The position numbers and the translations under genes were made by a program. 64,000 nucleotides of DNA from Streptomyces noursei (GTDB lineage: Bacteria > Actinomycetota > Actinomycetes > Streptomycetales > Streptomycetaceae): contig NZ_CP070326.1 in the NCBI RefSeq assembly GCF_016917755.1, forward strand, positions 1,612,001 through 1,676,000, given 5' to 3'. The notes under the pieces are model-generated. The model had not been told where the DNA came from. It saw nothing but the letters and a program-made list of their open reading frames with translations, and did not search any database. Shown one piece after another: positions 24,748 to 33,840 of this stretch. Every line of letters begins with the position of its first letter. Position 1 is the stretch's first letter.

Positions 24748-25870
24748 GTGCCCGAGCGTGACGAACTGCTGCCGGGCTCGCCTCCCTCCGCAGGACCGCA
24801 GGGGACGGGCCGCCACCGCATCGTCGTCATTTCCGCGAGCGTCGGCGCGGGCCACGACGGGACGGCGGACGGGCTGACTTCCAGGCTGGCCGCACAGGGA
24901 TTCCTGGTGGACCGGTACGACTTCCTCGACCTCCTGCCCGCACGCACGGGCAAGCTGCTGCGCGACGCCTACCACCGACTGCTGACCCGGGCACCGGAGA
25001 GCTACCAACGCCTCTACCAGGCCACGGAGCACGCTTCGCGCCCCGGCGCGGTCTGGCGGGCGCTGTTCCGTAGTGCCGAACACCGCACCCTTGCCGCACT
25101 CCCGCCGGACACGACCGCGGTCATCTCGACCTACCCGGGGGCCAGTCAGGTCCTCGGCGCAGTGCGGCGGCGCGGTGTGCTGAAGGTGCCGGCCTACACC
25201 TTCCTGACCGACTTCTCCGTGCACGCCCTCTGGATCGCCCGGGGCATCGACGCGCACCTGGCCGTGCACCCGATACCCGCGGCCCAGGCCCACGCCCGTG
25301 GTGTGCGGGCGCAACCAGGCTCTCGTCGAACAGTTGCGACAGGACGGCATCGCACATGCCTTCGGCTGGGTGGACGACATGCCCGGCCTGATGCACGCCT
25401 GCGACGTACTGGTCCAGAACGCCGGGGGGCTGACCGCACTGGAGGCGTTCGCCTCCGGGCTACCCGTGGCCAGCTACCGCTGCATCCCCGGCCACGGCCG
25501 CACCAATGCCCAGGCACTGGAGGAGGCGGGCCTGGCGGCCTGGATCCGCACCGTCGGCGACCTGCGCCCCGTGCTCGCCGAGCTTCTGCACGGGCCACGA
25601 GGCAGGGCCCAACGCCTGGCAGGTATCGCCCTGCACCGAACCGCCTCCGGCCCGGTACCGGCCATCACCGCCCGAGCCAGACACCGGCTCGCAACCCCCG
25701 CACCCTCGTCCGCGGTGCGCCACCCGGGCAGGCGACGGCTCGCTCTGGCCGCCACCACCGCAGTGGCCACCGTCTCGCTGGGCGTCGCCGCGCCACTGAC
25801 CTACGCATACGCCAAGGCCCCCGCCCACTTCACCACCGTCGCCCACCACTTGGACGGAGATGACCGATGA
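24748..25870 (+). pseudogene. MGDG-synthase/MurG-like glycosyltransferase with internal deletion
   Basis: The N-terminal part from GTG 24748 is a normal MGDG synthase-like domain: RIVVISASVGAGHDGTADGL, then ISTYPGASQVLGAVRRRG and AYTFLTDFSVHALWIA, to AVHPIPAAQAHARG. At about 25298 a different frame continues with VVCGRNQALVEQLRQDGIAH, GWVDDMPGLMHACDVLVQNA and the donor-binding GGLTALEAFASGLPVASYRC. The roughly 55-60 residues that normally join these parts are missing and the frame is shifted, so the enzyme is probably inactive. The family glycosylates lipid acceptors. A membrane helix follows at the C-terminus. Confidence 0.8.
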
Positions 25871-26642
25871 CCCCGGCCCGCGCCGCGCTGCTCGCCTCGG
25901 CCACGGTCCTGCCGGGGCTTGCCGCCCTGCACGCCGCCCCCGTGATCTCCACCTTCGGTCCGCTGCGCAACACCGCCCTGCCCCGCCTGGCCGGGCAGGG
26001 CCGCCCCGACCATGTCGCCCTCACCTTCGACGACGGACCCGACCACCTCTCAACCCCGCGCTTCCTCCGCCTTCTTGAGGCACGCGGGATCCACGCCACC
26101 TTCTTCCTGCTCGGTTCGATGCTGCTCCGCTCGCGCGGCCCTGCGAAGGAGATGGCCGCCGCCGGGCACGAACTCGCCGTCCACGGTTGGCACCACCGCC
26201 CGCTGCTGCTCCGCGGCCCCCGTGCCACCTGGGACGACATCGCCCGTGCCCGCGACGCCGCGGCCGATGTCACCGGCCGACCACCAGCGCGCTCTTCCGG
26301 CCTCCGTACGGGGTGATGACCACCGCCGCCCATCTCACCTGCCGCCGCCTCGGGCTGACCCCGGTGCTGTGGACCTGCTGGGGCGAGGACTGGCGCCAAC
26401 GCGCCACCGCGCACTCCGTCCGGAACACCGTCCTGCAGGATCCGCGCGGCGGCGGCACCATCCTGCTCCACGACTCCGACTGCACCTCCGCCACCGGCTC
26501 CTGGCGCACCACCCTCCGGGCCCTACCGCGCATACTCGACACCTGCCAGACACGCGGCTGGCACGTCGGCCCCCTGCGGGAACACGGCATCCCCCGCCGG
26601 CCCGACACCACCAACCGGAACACGATCCGCACGTTTCGGTAG
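25867..26642 (+). pseudogene. Polysaccharide deacetylase split by one frameshift
   Basis: The ATG overlaps the previous stop (ATGA), so it belongs to the same operon. The first frame has a membrane/signal start and the NodB motifs ALTFDDGPDHLSTP and HELAVHGWHHRP, but ends at 26316 in GLRTG. From about 26280 the next frame continues LFRPPYGVMTTAAHLTCRRL, then WTCWGEDWRQRAT and TILLHDSDCTSATG. Both halves together are one complete deacetylase of about 255 residues. It is either a recent pseudogene or a single-base sequencing error. Members remove acetyl groups from cell-wall polymers. Confidence 0.8.
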
Positions 26643-26868
26643 GCCACGCCGGCACGAGCGATGGCGGGCCAGCGCTCGCCGGACACCTCACGTTGCCGCC
26701 GTGTGTCCGCAAAGTCCCGCCTGCCGTTCGGCGCTCCCCCTCACGCTGGGAGGTGCCCCCAGGCACGCACTCTCGCCGCACCGAACACCGCCCGACCGAC
26801 CCTCCGGGCGACCGGCGGGACTTCACGGACACGACTACGCGGACGAGTGTGGTCCCGGGGCGCCGGCT

Positions 26869-27246
26869 TCAGTGGCAGAAGGTTCGCTTGACCGCGTCGA
26901 CGATCTTCTGCCCCCTGTCGTGCACGGACTCTTGTTCATCGAGTCCACGGAAGGATGCCTCCGCGTTCTTGGCCGTGGTTGCCGGGTCCTTGCCGGCCGT
27001 TATGTCGGCGCAAACCTCCATGGCGTGGCGGACCGCGGGGCCCGTCCGTCGGACGTATCCGAGGTCGATGGCCTCCAGAGCCCGGTAGAGCTCCTGCCGC
27101 TGGGTTGCGTCCGGACTGGGCGCGACAGTCGGCGCGGTGGCCACAGCCTCCGGAGAAGACGAGGAATCGCTGGCGCCGGAGCAGGCGGTGAGGAGGAGCG
27201 CGGCTGCAGCCACTGCCGCCCCGACCATGATCTTGTTGTTGTGCAT
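26869..27246 (-). CDS. Small lipoprotein, DUF732-like
   Basis: 125 residues from ATG 27246. The N-terminal signal MHNNKIMVGAAVAAAALLLT ends in a lipobox (LTACSG), followed by a Ser/Pro/Ala-rich linker. The C-terminal domain LYRALEAIDLGYVRRTGPAV, then HAMEVCADITAGKDPAT and IVDAVKRTFCH has two cysteines and resembles DUF732 proteins, which are secreted actinobacterial proteins of unknown function. It stands alone; nothing recognisable lies in the 225 bases between it and the deacetylase pseudogene. Confidence 0.7.
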   Translation of the reverse strand: MHNNKIMVGAAVAAAALLLTACSGASDSSSSPEAVATAPTVAPSPDATQRQELYRALEAIDLGYVRRTGPAVRHAMEVCADITAGKDPATTAKNAEASFRGLDEQESVHDRGQKIVDAVKRTFCH

Positions 27247-27494
27247 CCGCACATCTTGCCGGATCCATCGCGGTAGTCGTCCGGACGGACTGCTCGATGA
27301 CCGATGCATCCGAAATGGCCATCGAGTCAAGGCGACCCGTACTCACCTAACGTTCCACGGTGTCCGCTTGCCTCCACGCGAGCAGCCTCGCCGCTCGCCG
27401 CCTGAGGGCCGCACGCCGTCGGCACACCGTAGGCGGGAAGGAGAGCCCGCGACGAAGGTCGCAGCCCGGTGGACGCTGACCGGCTGAAGTGCGG

Positions 27495-28814
27495 TTACGC
27501 ACGGGGTGGGGTGCGCAGGGCGAGGATGGCCATATCGTCGTGGCCGTCGCCGGGGTGTTGGTCGGCCAGGGTCTGACAGAGCTCGTCCAGGGGCAGCTCG
27601 GCGTGAGCGGTGGCGATGCGGGCGAGGACGTTCAGACCGGCGTCGAGGGAGTCCTGGGGATGTTCGACCAACCCGTCGGTGAAGAGGATCACGGTGGCGC
27701 CGGCGGGCAGGGGGTGGGTGTGGTCGGGGCGGGGCTGGGCGATGTCGACGCCGAGGGGGACGCCGGGGTCGGCGTGCAGATACTCGGTCCGGGCGTCGGG
27801 CGTGATCAACAGTGGTGGGAGGTGGCCTGCGGTGCTCCAGCGCAGCGTCCAGGCGTTGCCCCCGGGTTCAATGCGGGCCAGGCAGGCGGTGGTGACGGGG
27901 TTGTCGGTGATCGCGCACAGGGTGCGGTCCAGCTGGGCGAGGACGGCGCTGGGCGGGGTGCACCGTTCGTAGAGCAGGGCGCGCAGCATGTTGCGGGTCT
28001 GTGCCATGGCGGCAGCAGCGTGCATGTCGTGGCCGACGACGTCGCCGATGACGGCCGCGCAGGCGTGGTCGGGCAGCAGGACGGCGTCGTACCAGTCCCC
28101 GCCCAGGAGCCCGGGGGCGGTGGCCGGTCGGTAGATCGCGGACGCGGTGAAGGGCCGCAGGTCGGGCAGGTGGGGCAGGAGCAGGCGCTGGAACTGTTCG
28201 GCTCCGGCGCGCACCTGCTCGAAGAGGCGGGCGTTGTCGATGGCCACGCCCGCGGCGCTGGCCAGGGCAAGCACCACACGCTCGTCGTGGGCGCCGAAGG
28301 GTTGCCCGTCCAGCCTCTCGGCCAGGTACAGGTCCCCGTAGATCTCGCCGCGCACGCTGATCGGCACCCCGAGCAGGGTGCGCATCTGTGGATGTCCGGG
28401 CGGGAAGCCGGCGGCGTGGGGGTGGGCGGGGACGTTGTCGGTCCGCAGCGGTTCGGGGTGGCGGATCAGATGGCCCAGCAGCCCCCGGCCCTGTGGCTGC
28501 CCGACACCGGCCAGTTCGGCCACCTCCCGGTCGGTGAGGCCGACCGGGATGAACTCCGACAAGCCCGTGTGCTGCTCGTTCAGCACGCCCAGCGCGCCGT
28601 AGCGTGTGCCGACCAGGTCCATCGCGGTGCTGACGATGCGGCGCAACACCACGGGCAGCTCCAGCTCCCGGCTGATGGTGAGCGCGGCGTCCAGCAGCCC
28701 CTGGAACTGTTCCTGGGCGTCGGCCAGGGTGCGGAGCCGTTCGGTGACACGGTCCCACTCGGCGTCCAGGCGCAGCCGCAGCGCGAGCGGCAGCGGGTCC
28801 TCTCCCTGCTCCAT
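27495..28814 (-). CDS. GAF-domain PP2C (SpoIIE/RsbU-type) phosphatase
   Basis: 439 residues from ATG 28814. Residues about 45-195 form a GAF sensor domain (LPVVLRRIVSTAMDLVGTRY; GVPISVRGEIYGDLYLAE). From about 215 a SpoIIE-type phosphatase domain follows, with acidic metal ligands in GLLGGDWYDAVLLPD, VIGDVVGHDMHAAAAM, VILFTDGLVE and GHDDMAILAL. These enzymes dephosphorylate anti-sigma-factor antagonists in partner-switching pathways. The gene stands alone with no anti-sigma or antagonist gene next to it. A second, larger phosphatase of this class is encoded at 38.9 kb. Confidence 0.9.
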   Translation of the reverse strand: MEQGEDPLPLALRLRLDAEWDRVTERLRTLADAQEQFQGLLDAALTISRELELPVVLRRIVSTAMDLVGTRYGALGVLNEQHTGLSEFIPVGLTDREVAELAGVGQPQGRGLLGHLIRHPEPLRTDNVPAHPHAAGFPPGHPQMRTLLGVPISVRGEIYGDLYLAERLDGQPFGAHDERVVLALASAAGVAIDNARLFEQVRAGAEQFQRLLLPHLPDLRPFTASAIYRPATAPGLLGGDWYDAVLLPDHACAAVIGDVVGHDMHAAAAMAQTRNMLRALLYERCTPPSAVLAQLDRTLCAITDNPVTTACLARIEPGGNAWTLRWSTAGHLPPLLITPDARTEYLHADPGVPLGVDIAQPRPDHTHPLPAGATVILFTDGLVEHPQDSLDAGLNVLARIATAHAELPLDELCQTLADQHPGDGHDDMAILALRTPPRA

Positions 28815-29374
28815 GTGCGGCTCTTTCCTGCCACTGCCCTGCCAGACCATGATCTGGACGGCGCATGCCTCGGTGCCGGCGGCGTGGGCGCCTTGGTGTC
28901 CACCATAAGGAAGACGACCGCCTCCCGCCGCCGCTGCGGAGCCCAGACGTCCGGCTCGCCGGCCACCAGGCGTATGCCGGTGCCGTGCCGACCGGCCACC
29001 CGCGCCGGTCGCTCCATTCACTCCGAAGATCCTCGGAGCGTCGGAGCGTCGGACCAAAAGGTGGCTGCCGCTACCGCGCGTTGCGGTCGGCCGCTGCGGT
29101 GCACGTACGGGATCCCTCTGACCTGCGGGTTTCCAGCGAATGGCGACAGTGGAAAGTCCCCATACACCGCCCGGAAGTGAGTCCCGCATCACGCCGCCGT
29201 ACCGGGGCTGATCGCGGGGACAGCCGACACCCCCGGCGCCCCCGTGAAGTCTCCCTGACAACAGTGCGGATCGGCGGACACCCACTGCCGAGGACCGTGG
29301 CCAGCGAAGGACACCGGACTTCCGCTGGCGAGGAGCGGCCGGTCGCCGACAAGCCTGGACGCCTCCGCCTGGCC
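28815..29374. other. 560-base gap upstream of PP2C gene
   Basis: No convincing gene, repeat or RNA was seen here. It should contain the phosphatase promoter near 28815-28950. Confidence 0.4.
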
Positions 29375-29407
29375 GGAAGGGGAGGCATCCGGTATGCCTC
29401 CCCTTCC
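29375..29407 (-). terminator. Terminator hairpin after beta-propeller-like lipoprotein gene
   Basis: A perfect 14-bp inverted repeat, GGAAGGGGAGGCAT (29375-29388) and ATGCCTCCCCTTCC (29394-29407), with a five-base loop. It lies ten bases past the stop of the minus-strand lipoprotein gene, as expected for an intrinsic terminator. Confidence 0.8.
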
Positions 29408-29417
29408 CGGACGTATT

Positions 29418-30776
29418 TCATTGACGACGAAGGAAGGCGAACAACACGCCGGGGCCGTCCGCCGGCGGGGAGAAGGCACCGACCGTGCGAAGGGAGAGGA
29501 AGGGCGGTTGCGCTCCGTGCGCCAACGGCTTCGGATGCCCTGTGCTCAACGACACCGCCACAGGCGCACCGGCGGCGGTGTCGTCGCCCTGGGCGACGCC
29601 GTACGCCTGTCCGTCGTCGTCGGCAGACAGCAGCAGGATCTGGCGACTGGCCTTGCTTCCCGCGAAGCAGTAGCCCTTGCCCGATGTGAGGTCGAACGCG
29701 AGCGGTCCGGCCAGCAGGTAACGGCCGTTCAACGACAACGCGCTGGGGGTGTCCCCTTCCGACAGATCGCTTGGCGAGCACCGTGTCGAAGCCTCGACCC
29801 TGCCGGTCTCGGCGTTGTGCACGGCCCATATGTCGTCCCCGTTGTCCGCAGCGGTCCAGGACGCGACGAGATGGCCGGAGACGGCGAAGTGGGCGGTGCT
29901 CTTGTACTGCTCATAGTCGTGAGTCGAGGCACCGTGCGGAACGACCCGGCTGGAGTTCCAGACACCAGGGACACCGAACCCGCCGACGGAGTTGGCCAGC
30001 ACCGGCCCGCGCGCGGTCAGCGCCTTGACCTCGCTGGTGACGCAAGCGATCGCCCCGCACGTGGGCTCGCCGAGTTTTGTGGTGTTGGGGTAGTGCTTCA
30101 GGTGCCCGGTCCGCATGTCGACGGAGACGGACTCGTCGCCACTGTCCGTGCTGACCAGCAGCCCCGCTCCGCCGTCGCGCGCCCGCGCCACGCCCGAGTA
30201 TGTGTCGACCGGCACCTGCACCACATGTGCGGGGGAGGCGGAGGCTCCGGAGGTGTCGACGGGGTAGATGTCCACCTCGACCACTTGCTGGGGCTTGGAG
30301 AGCGCGTCGCCACTGTCCGTGCCCTGCGCCCAGACGGCCAAGTACTCGCGGCCGTCCTGCCTGACGGTCTCCACGCCTGGGGTCTCCACGACGGCTTTGC
30401 CCGTGATCTCCTGCGGCTTCGGCGGATGCCAGGGCTTGCTGCCGAACCGCAGCGCACCCGTTGCCTCGTCGCGGGCCTCCAGGATGTACGAGCTCCCCTG
30501 CTTCTTGAGGAGCGCGACGACCCCGGCGCCCGACGCTGCGGCATAGGGCCGGCCGGTGGCATCCTCCGGGACCCACGGGAGGGCCTCCTGCCAGCCCTCG
30601 GTGCTGTCGAACGCCTGCGGGACCGGCACCTTCAACTTCAACGCCTGCTGACTCCCACCGGGACGCGTCGCCTCCGGGCCTGCGCCCTTGCTTCCGCCAC
30701 CGGACCCGCCGCAGGCCGCAAGTGCCAACAACCCCAGCACCGTTGCCGCAGCCGACGATGCCCTTGTGTATCTCAC
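29418..30776 (-). CDS. Secreted lipoprotein, beta-propeller-like, unknown function
   Basis: 452 residues from ATG 30776. The signal peptide ends in a lipobox, LLALAACGGSGGG. The mature protein consists of repeated strand-rich units of the type seen in PQQ/quinoprotein-like propellers (GVVALLKKQGSSYILEARDE; LAVWAQGTDSGDALSKPQQV; DIWAVHNAETGRVEAS; ALSLNGRYLLAGPLAFDL). Such actinobacterial lipoproteins are thought to bind ligands or proteins outside the cell. It stands alone and ends at a strong terminator. No catalytic residues are recognisable. Confidence 0.7.
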   Translation of the reverse strand: MRYTRASSAAATVLGLLALAACGGSGGGSKGAGPEATRPGGSQQALKLKVPVPQAFDSTEGWQEALPWVPEDATGRPYAAASGAGVVALLKKQGSSYILEARDEATGALRFGSKPWHPPKPQEITGKAVVETPGVETVRQDGREYLAVWAQGTDSGDALSKPQQVVEVDIYPVDTSGASASPAHVVQVPVDTYSGVARARDGGAGLLVSTDSGDESVSVDMRTGHLKHYPNTTKLGEPTCGAIACVTSEVKALTARGPVLANSVGGFGVPGVWNSSRVVPHGASTHDYEQYKSTAHFAVSGHLVASWTAADNGDDIWAVHNAETGRVEASTRCSPSDLSEGDTPSALSLNGRYLLAGPLAFDLTSGKGYCFAGSKASRQILLLSADDDGQAYGVAQGDDTAAGAPVAVSLSTGHPKPLAHGAQPPFLSLRTVGAFSPPADGPGVLFAFLRRQ

Positions 30777-31190
30777 GAACGACCAGCCTCTCAGTCACAC
30801 GGCAGGGCCCGGTCAATCGACTGCTGCCCCCGTAATGCCCCTACGAGCCGGGGACTTTACCGAAGTCCGTGATCCAAGCGATCGCGTGTCCGTGCCGGAC
30901 TGGACGAGCGCGCAGGGTCATCACCGGTGCCGCACATGGTGACTGGCGCGCTCACCCATCACTTCACCGGGTCATCCCGACCGGGGACACCGTTGGCGAA
31001 TTCGGCGGTGCGTTATGCGGGGCGAAGCTCGTGAAGCCAGAAGTTCTGGTCCTGGCCAGCGGGGTCTGGGTCAGCCAGGCGTCCGTGCGGATGAGGTCGG
31101 GGGCCGTGACGGTGAGTACGTGCTGGATGTGCCCGGCTCGCAGGCCATCGGAGCTTCCCTTTTCTCCCGCTGCCCCGTCCGAACGGGGAT

Positions 31191-31538
31191 AGCCACCTCC
31201 AAGAGGCGGTACCGGAGCACGCCGAACGCATCCTCAACGGCCCAGCCTGGAACGCACTCGCCGCGATGCTCACCGAGGCAGAAGCCGCCGGGCACAACGC
31301 AGTCACCGTCCTCGACCAGACTCTGGGCCAGCGCACACGGGACGACGCCCGCAACCCCGCCCGCGCACTGACCTGGCGCGTCCGCCGCCTCGGCGAACAC
31401 CACGCCCCCAGCCCTCGGGGGCAAGCAGCGAGGGCCCGCAGCAGTCGAGAAGCACAGCCGCGTCTCGCTCCGCCGCAGCCTCGAATGGTCGCCACCCAGG
31501 CCACGCCCGAGCCAAGCCGACGCAGTACGCGCCGCTGA
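31191..31538 (+). pseudogene. C-terminal remnant of a relaxase/mobilization protein
   Basis: One frame encodes SHLQEAVPEHAERILNGPAW followed by NALAAMLTEAEAAGHNAVTV and ARNPARALTWRVRRLGEHHA, ending SRRSTRR. From memory this resembles the C-terminal region of Streptomyces integrative-element relaxases ('aerIL..pAW.aLa..L..AeaaGHna..lL'). No start codon or nuclease domain precedes it, so it is a fragment of a mobile element. Confidence is limited because I cannot compare sequences. Confidence 0.45.
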
Positions 31539-32571
31539 GCCCAACGACCGCTGCTGCTGTGGCTGGCAACCAGCGGCCATGAAGGACTTTGCGAGGGCTC
31601 CGAACGTGTGGAGCCCTCCAGTCATCAGGCAGCTGCACCGCACCACGCATCGCGACGGGCAATCCCGTACCAACCCGACGACGCTGAACACGGCCGCCCT
31701 GCACGACACCCGCCAATGAGCGGCGCACACATCCCCAGAACGGACGGCAGCCCCGAGCGCCAACTCAGCGCACCGGCAAGACGCTTGATCGGGACCGACG
31801 AGCCCCCCCACCCAGCACCGCGCCATGGCAGGGAGCCGGAGTCGGACGGGCGAACCATCCAACGTTCGATCAACGACCACCCACCCGGCCAGACACGCCC
31901 GCTTCAGCGCAGCGCCGCCCGCCCCCCGGGAGAAGGACAAAGCGGCGTCGCCGAGGCCGGCGGGGCTGAACTCCACACGTGTCGGGGGCTCGTCACGGCT
32001 CCCGAGCATCGTGGCTGGCTCTCTGCGGCTGAGACCCAGACACGTTGCAGCAATCATCCGGGGTCGGCCGTGGTGAGTCACGACGCACGAGCGGCCCGAC
32101 CCTGAGGAGGGTCTCTGTTGGTTGGTTCGGGGCCTGCGTGACGTCGGCCTTCACGACTTGGCTGTAGCGGCCGACGTCGCTGCTTGGGAAGGGTGTCGGT
32201 GCCGATGCGGCCGATGGCGGCGGGAAAGGCTGCGTCGGAGGCGGTGCGGGTGGATTTCCTTGGGGGCAGCATCCGCGAAGCGCACAGGAAGGTCACGGAC
32301 TCCTCGTATCACCCGGGCCCGCCGCGCCCTGGCCGGGCTCGAATGCCGATATGTCCCACCGGTTTCCGACGGCGATGGCGCCGCAAACCGGCCACGGGCG
32401 TCGGATCTCGAAAGGAGCGTGAAGGAGTTTCCGTGATCCCGTGAACGGTCCCACGGGTCGGCATGTGGGGATATGGGGAACCTCGGCAGAAATTACCGAT
32501 GAGCCGGGGTCGCCGGACAACCGGTCGACATGGTTTGCTCTCGCGCCAAGCCACGAATGGAAAGGACAGTC
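31539..32571. other. 1-kb stretch without a recognisable gene
   Basis: Open frames exist on both strands but none has a convincing start, codon pattern or family resemblance. The stretch lies between the relaxase remnant and the double-glycine-leader peptide gene and is probably degraded mobile-element DNA. The promoter of the peptide gene should be near 32500. Confidence 0.4.
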
Positions 32572-32808
32572 ATGCGTAACGACTTCACTCCCGTCGAGAC
32601 CCGAGAGATTCCCGAGGCCGACCTGGACGGCGTTTCCGGCGGCGTTCTCGGCGACATGGTTCAAGACGGCACGTCCGCGCTCCCGGGCCTGCCCGGACTG
32701 CCGGTACTGCCGGGGCTGCCCGGCGGCGCGATCAGCGGCGGCGGCGGAATCCAGGTCACCGGCCCCGTCTCGGGCCAGGCCAGCTTTTCCGGCATAGCCG
32801 GGCTCTGA
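32572..32808 (+). CDS. Double-glycine leader peptide, RiPP-precursor-like
   Basis: 78 residues from ATG 32572, with GGAAAGGA nine bases upstream. The N-terminal part ETREIPEADLDGVSGG is a textbook double-glycine leader like those of type A2 lanthipeptide-like precursors, cut after GG by peptidase-containing ABC transporters. The 54-residue tail is odd: it has no cysteine, a LPGLPGLPVLPGLPGG repeat, then GGGG and a Ser/Thr/Gly-rich end (GPVSGQASFSGIAGL). Without Cys it cannot form lanthionines. No modification enzyme or transporter lies nearby, so it is an orphan, possibly a bacteriocin-like or surface peptide. Confidence 0.65.
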   Translation: MRNDFTPVETREIPEADLDGVSGGVLGDMVQDGTSALPGLPGLPVLPGLPGGAISGGGGIQVTGPVSGQASFSGIAGL

Positions 32809-32817
32809 CGCACCAAT

Positions 32818-32861
32818 AGGCCCCGACAGTCCTCTGTGCGCTGCTGGACAACCCGGGGCCT
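32818..32861 (+). terminator. Possible terminator of the peptide gene
   Basis: An 8-bp perfect inverted repeat, AGGCCCCG (32818-32825) and CGGGGCCT (32854-32861), begins nine bases after the peptide stop. The 28-base loop is long, so this is tentative. Confidence 0.4.
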
Positions 32862-33073
32862 GGCCACTCCCCCGCCGGTGATGTGTTGGCGAGTGTGGGA
32901 GCTCGCGGCTTGTGGCATACGCCGATCTCCTGACCAGTAGGTTTCCGCGATCTCACGGCGATGGCACACGGTTCAGTCTCACCAGAAGTGGCACACCCTC
33001 GAAACATCTGCCCCGACGGCGAATGCCCTGTCGCAGCGCATCTGGCAGAGGTGGGCCGCTGACCTACGGGGTT

Positions 33074-33122
33074 GCCATGTCGCTTGAGAACGCCGCCTCT
33101 TGGTTTTCTCAAGCGACATGGC
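33074..33122. repeat. Perfect 17-bp inverted repeat
   Basis: GCCATGTCGCTTGAGAA (33074-33090) and its exact complement (33106-33122) are separated by 15 bases. It lies alone in the 480-base gap between the peptide gene and the dead gcvH, with no gene it obviously terminates. It may be a mobile-element end, a small MITE-like element or a structured RNA. Nothing else was seen in 32862-33286. Confidence 0.7.
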
Positions 33123-33286
33123 TTCACGGATGGATGGCGTCATCGGACTCGGCCAGCGAGCCCAGCGGCCGGTCAGCAACCGCCTTCAGGTGTGACCAGT
33201 AAGTACTCCACGAGGCTCTCCCCCTGCTCACCATTTCCCCCCGTCGGCGCCCGCCAATGGCCCCTGCGTGCAAGAGAATTCAGGCA

Positions 33287-33600
33287 ATGAGACCTCCAGC
33301 AGCTGCGGTACAGCAAGGAGTACGAGTGGCTGTCGGCTGCCGAGGACGGCGTCGCGACGATCGGCGTCGCCGAGCACGCGGCCAACGTGCTCGGCGACGT
33401 CGTGTTCGTGCAGCTTCCGGACGTCGGTGACACCGTGACCGCGGGCGAGACCTGCGGCGAGCCGGAGTCGACCAAGGCGGTGAGCGACCTGCACTCCCCG
33501 GTGACCGGTGAGGTCGTCGCTGCCAACCAGAACGTCGTGGACGACCCGGCGGTGGTCAACTCCACTCCATTCGAGGGCGGTTAGCTGTTCAAAGTGCGCC
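33287..33600 (+). pseudogene. gcvH: Dead glycine cleavage H protein gene
   Basis: The frame from 33303 encodes [20 protein letters not shown], then [20 protein letters not shown] and the lipoylation site [16 protein letters not shown], clearly GcvH. The ATG at 33287 is in another frame (one-base shift before LRYSK), and an in-frame TGA lies directly upstream of the body. At the other end, the usual FEGGWLFKV has become FEGG-stop-LFKVR (TGG to TAG at 33582-33584), and the normal last 25 or so residues are gone. No gcvT or gcvP lies nearby. It is a degraded duplicate. Confidence 0.88.
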
Positions 33601-33840
33601 CGACCTGGCCTGTTCTCGTCGACCACCCCCGCCCACGGCGGATGCGTCCCCCCGCTCACACAGCAGGCCGACACCGCGACCCTGACCGCGCTCCACCGGC
33701 TTCTTGGCGAGTTCTTCGATGCGCGGGAACAACCGGACGGACTCGGGCGCATCTTCAGGGACTACGCATTCGCCCCCCAACAGGTGGGGCGACAGGAGCC
33801 AGGCGAGCAGACCGTGTGAGGATCCGGGCTCCGGCCCCTG

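Noticed and set aside
31071..32081. 336-codon minus-strand frame over the 31-32 kb gap
   Set aside because: Cys/Arg-rich composition, no ribosome site, and it overlaps the relaxase-like remnant on the other strand.
32572..32808. Calling the leader peptide a lanthipeptide
   Set aside because: There is no cysteine in the tail and no LanM/LanBC gene nearby; only the leader type is supported.
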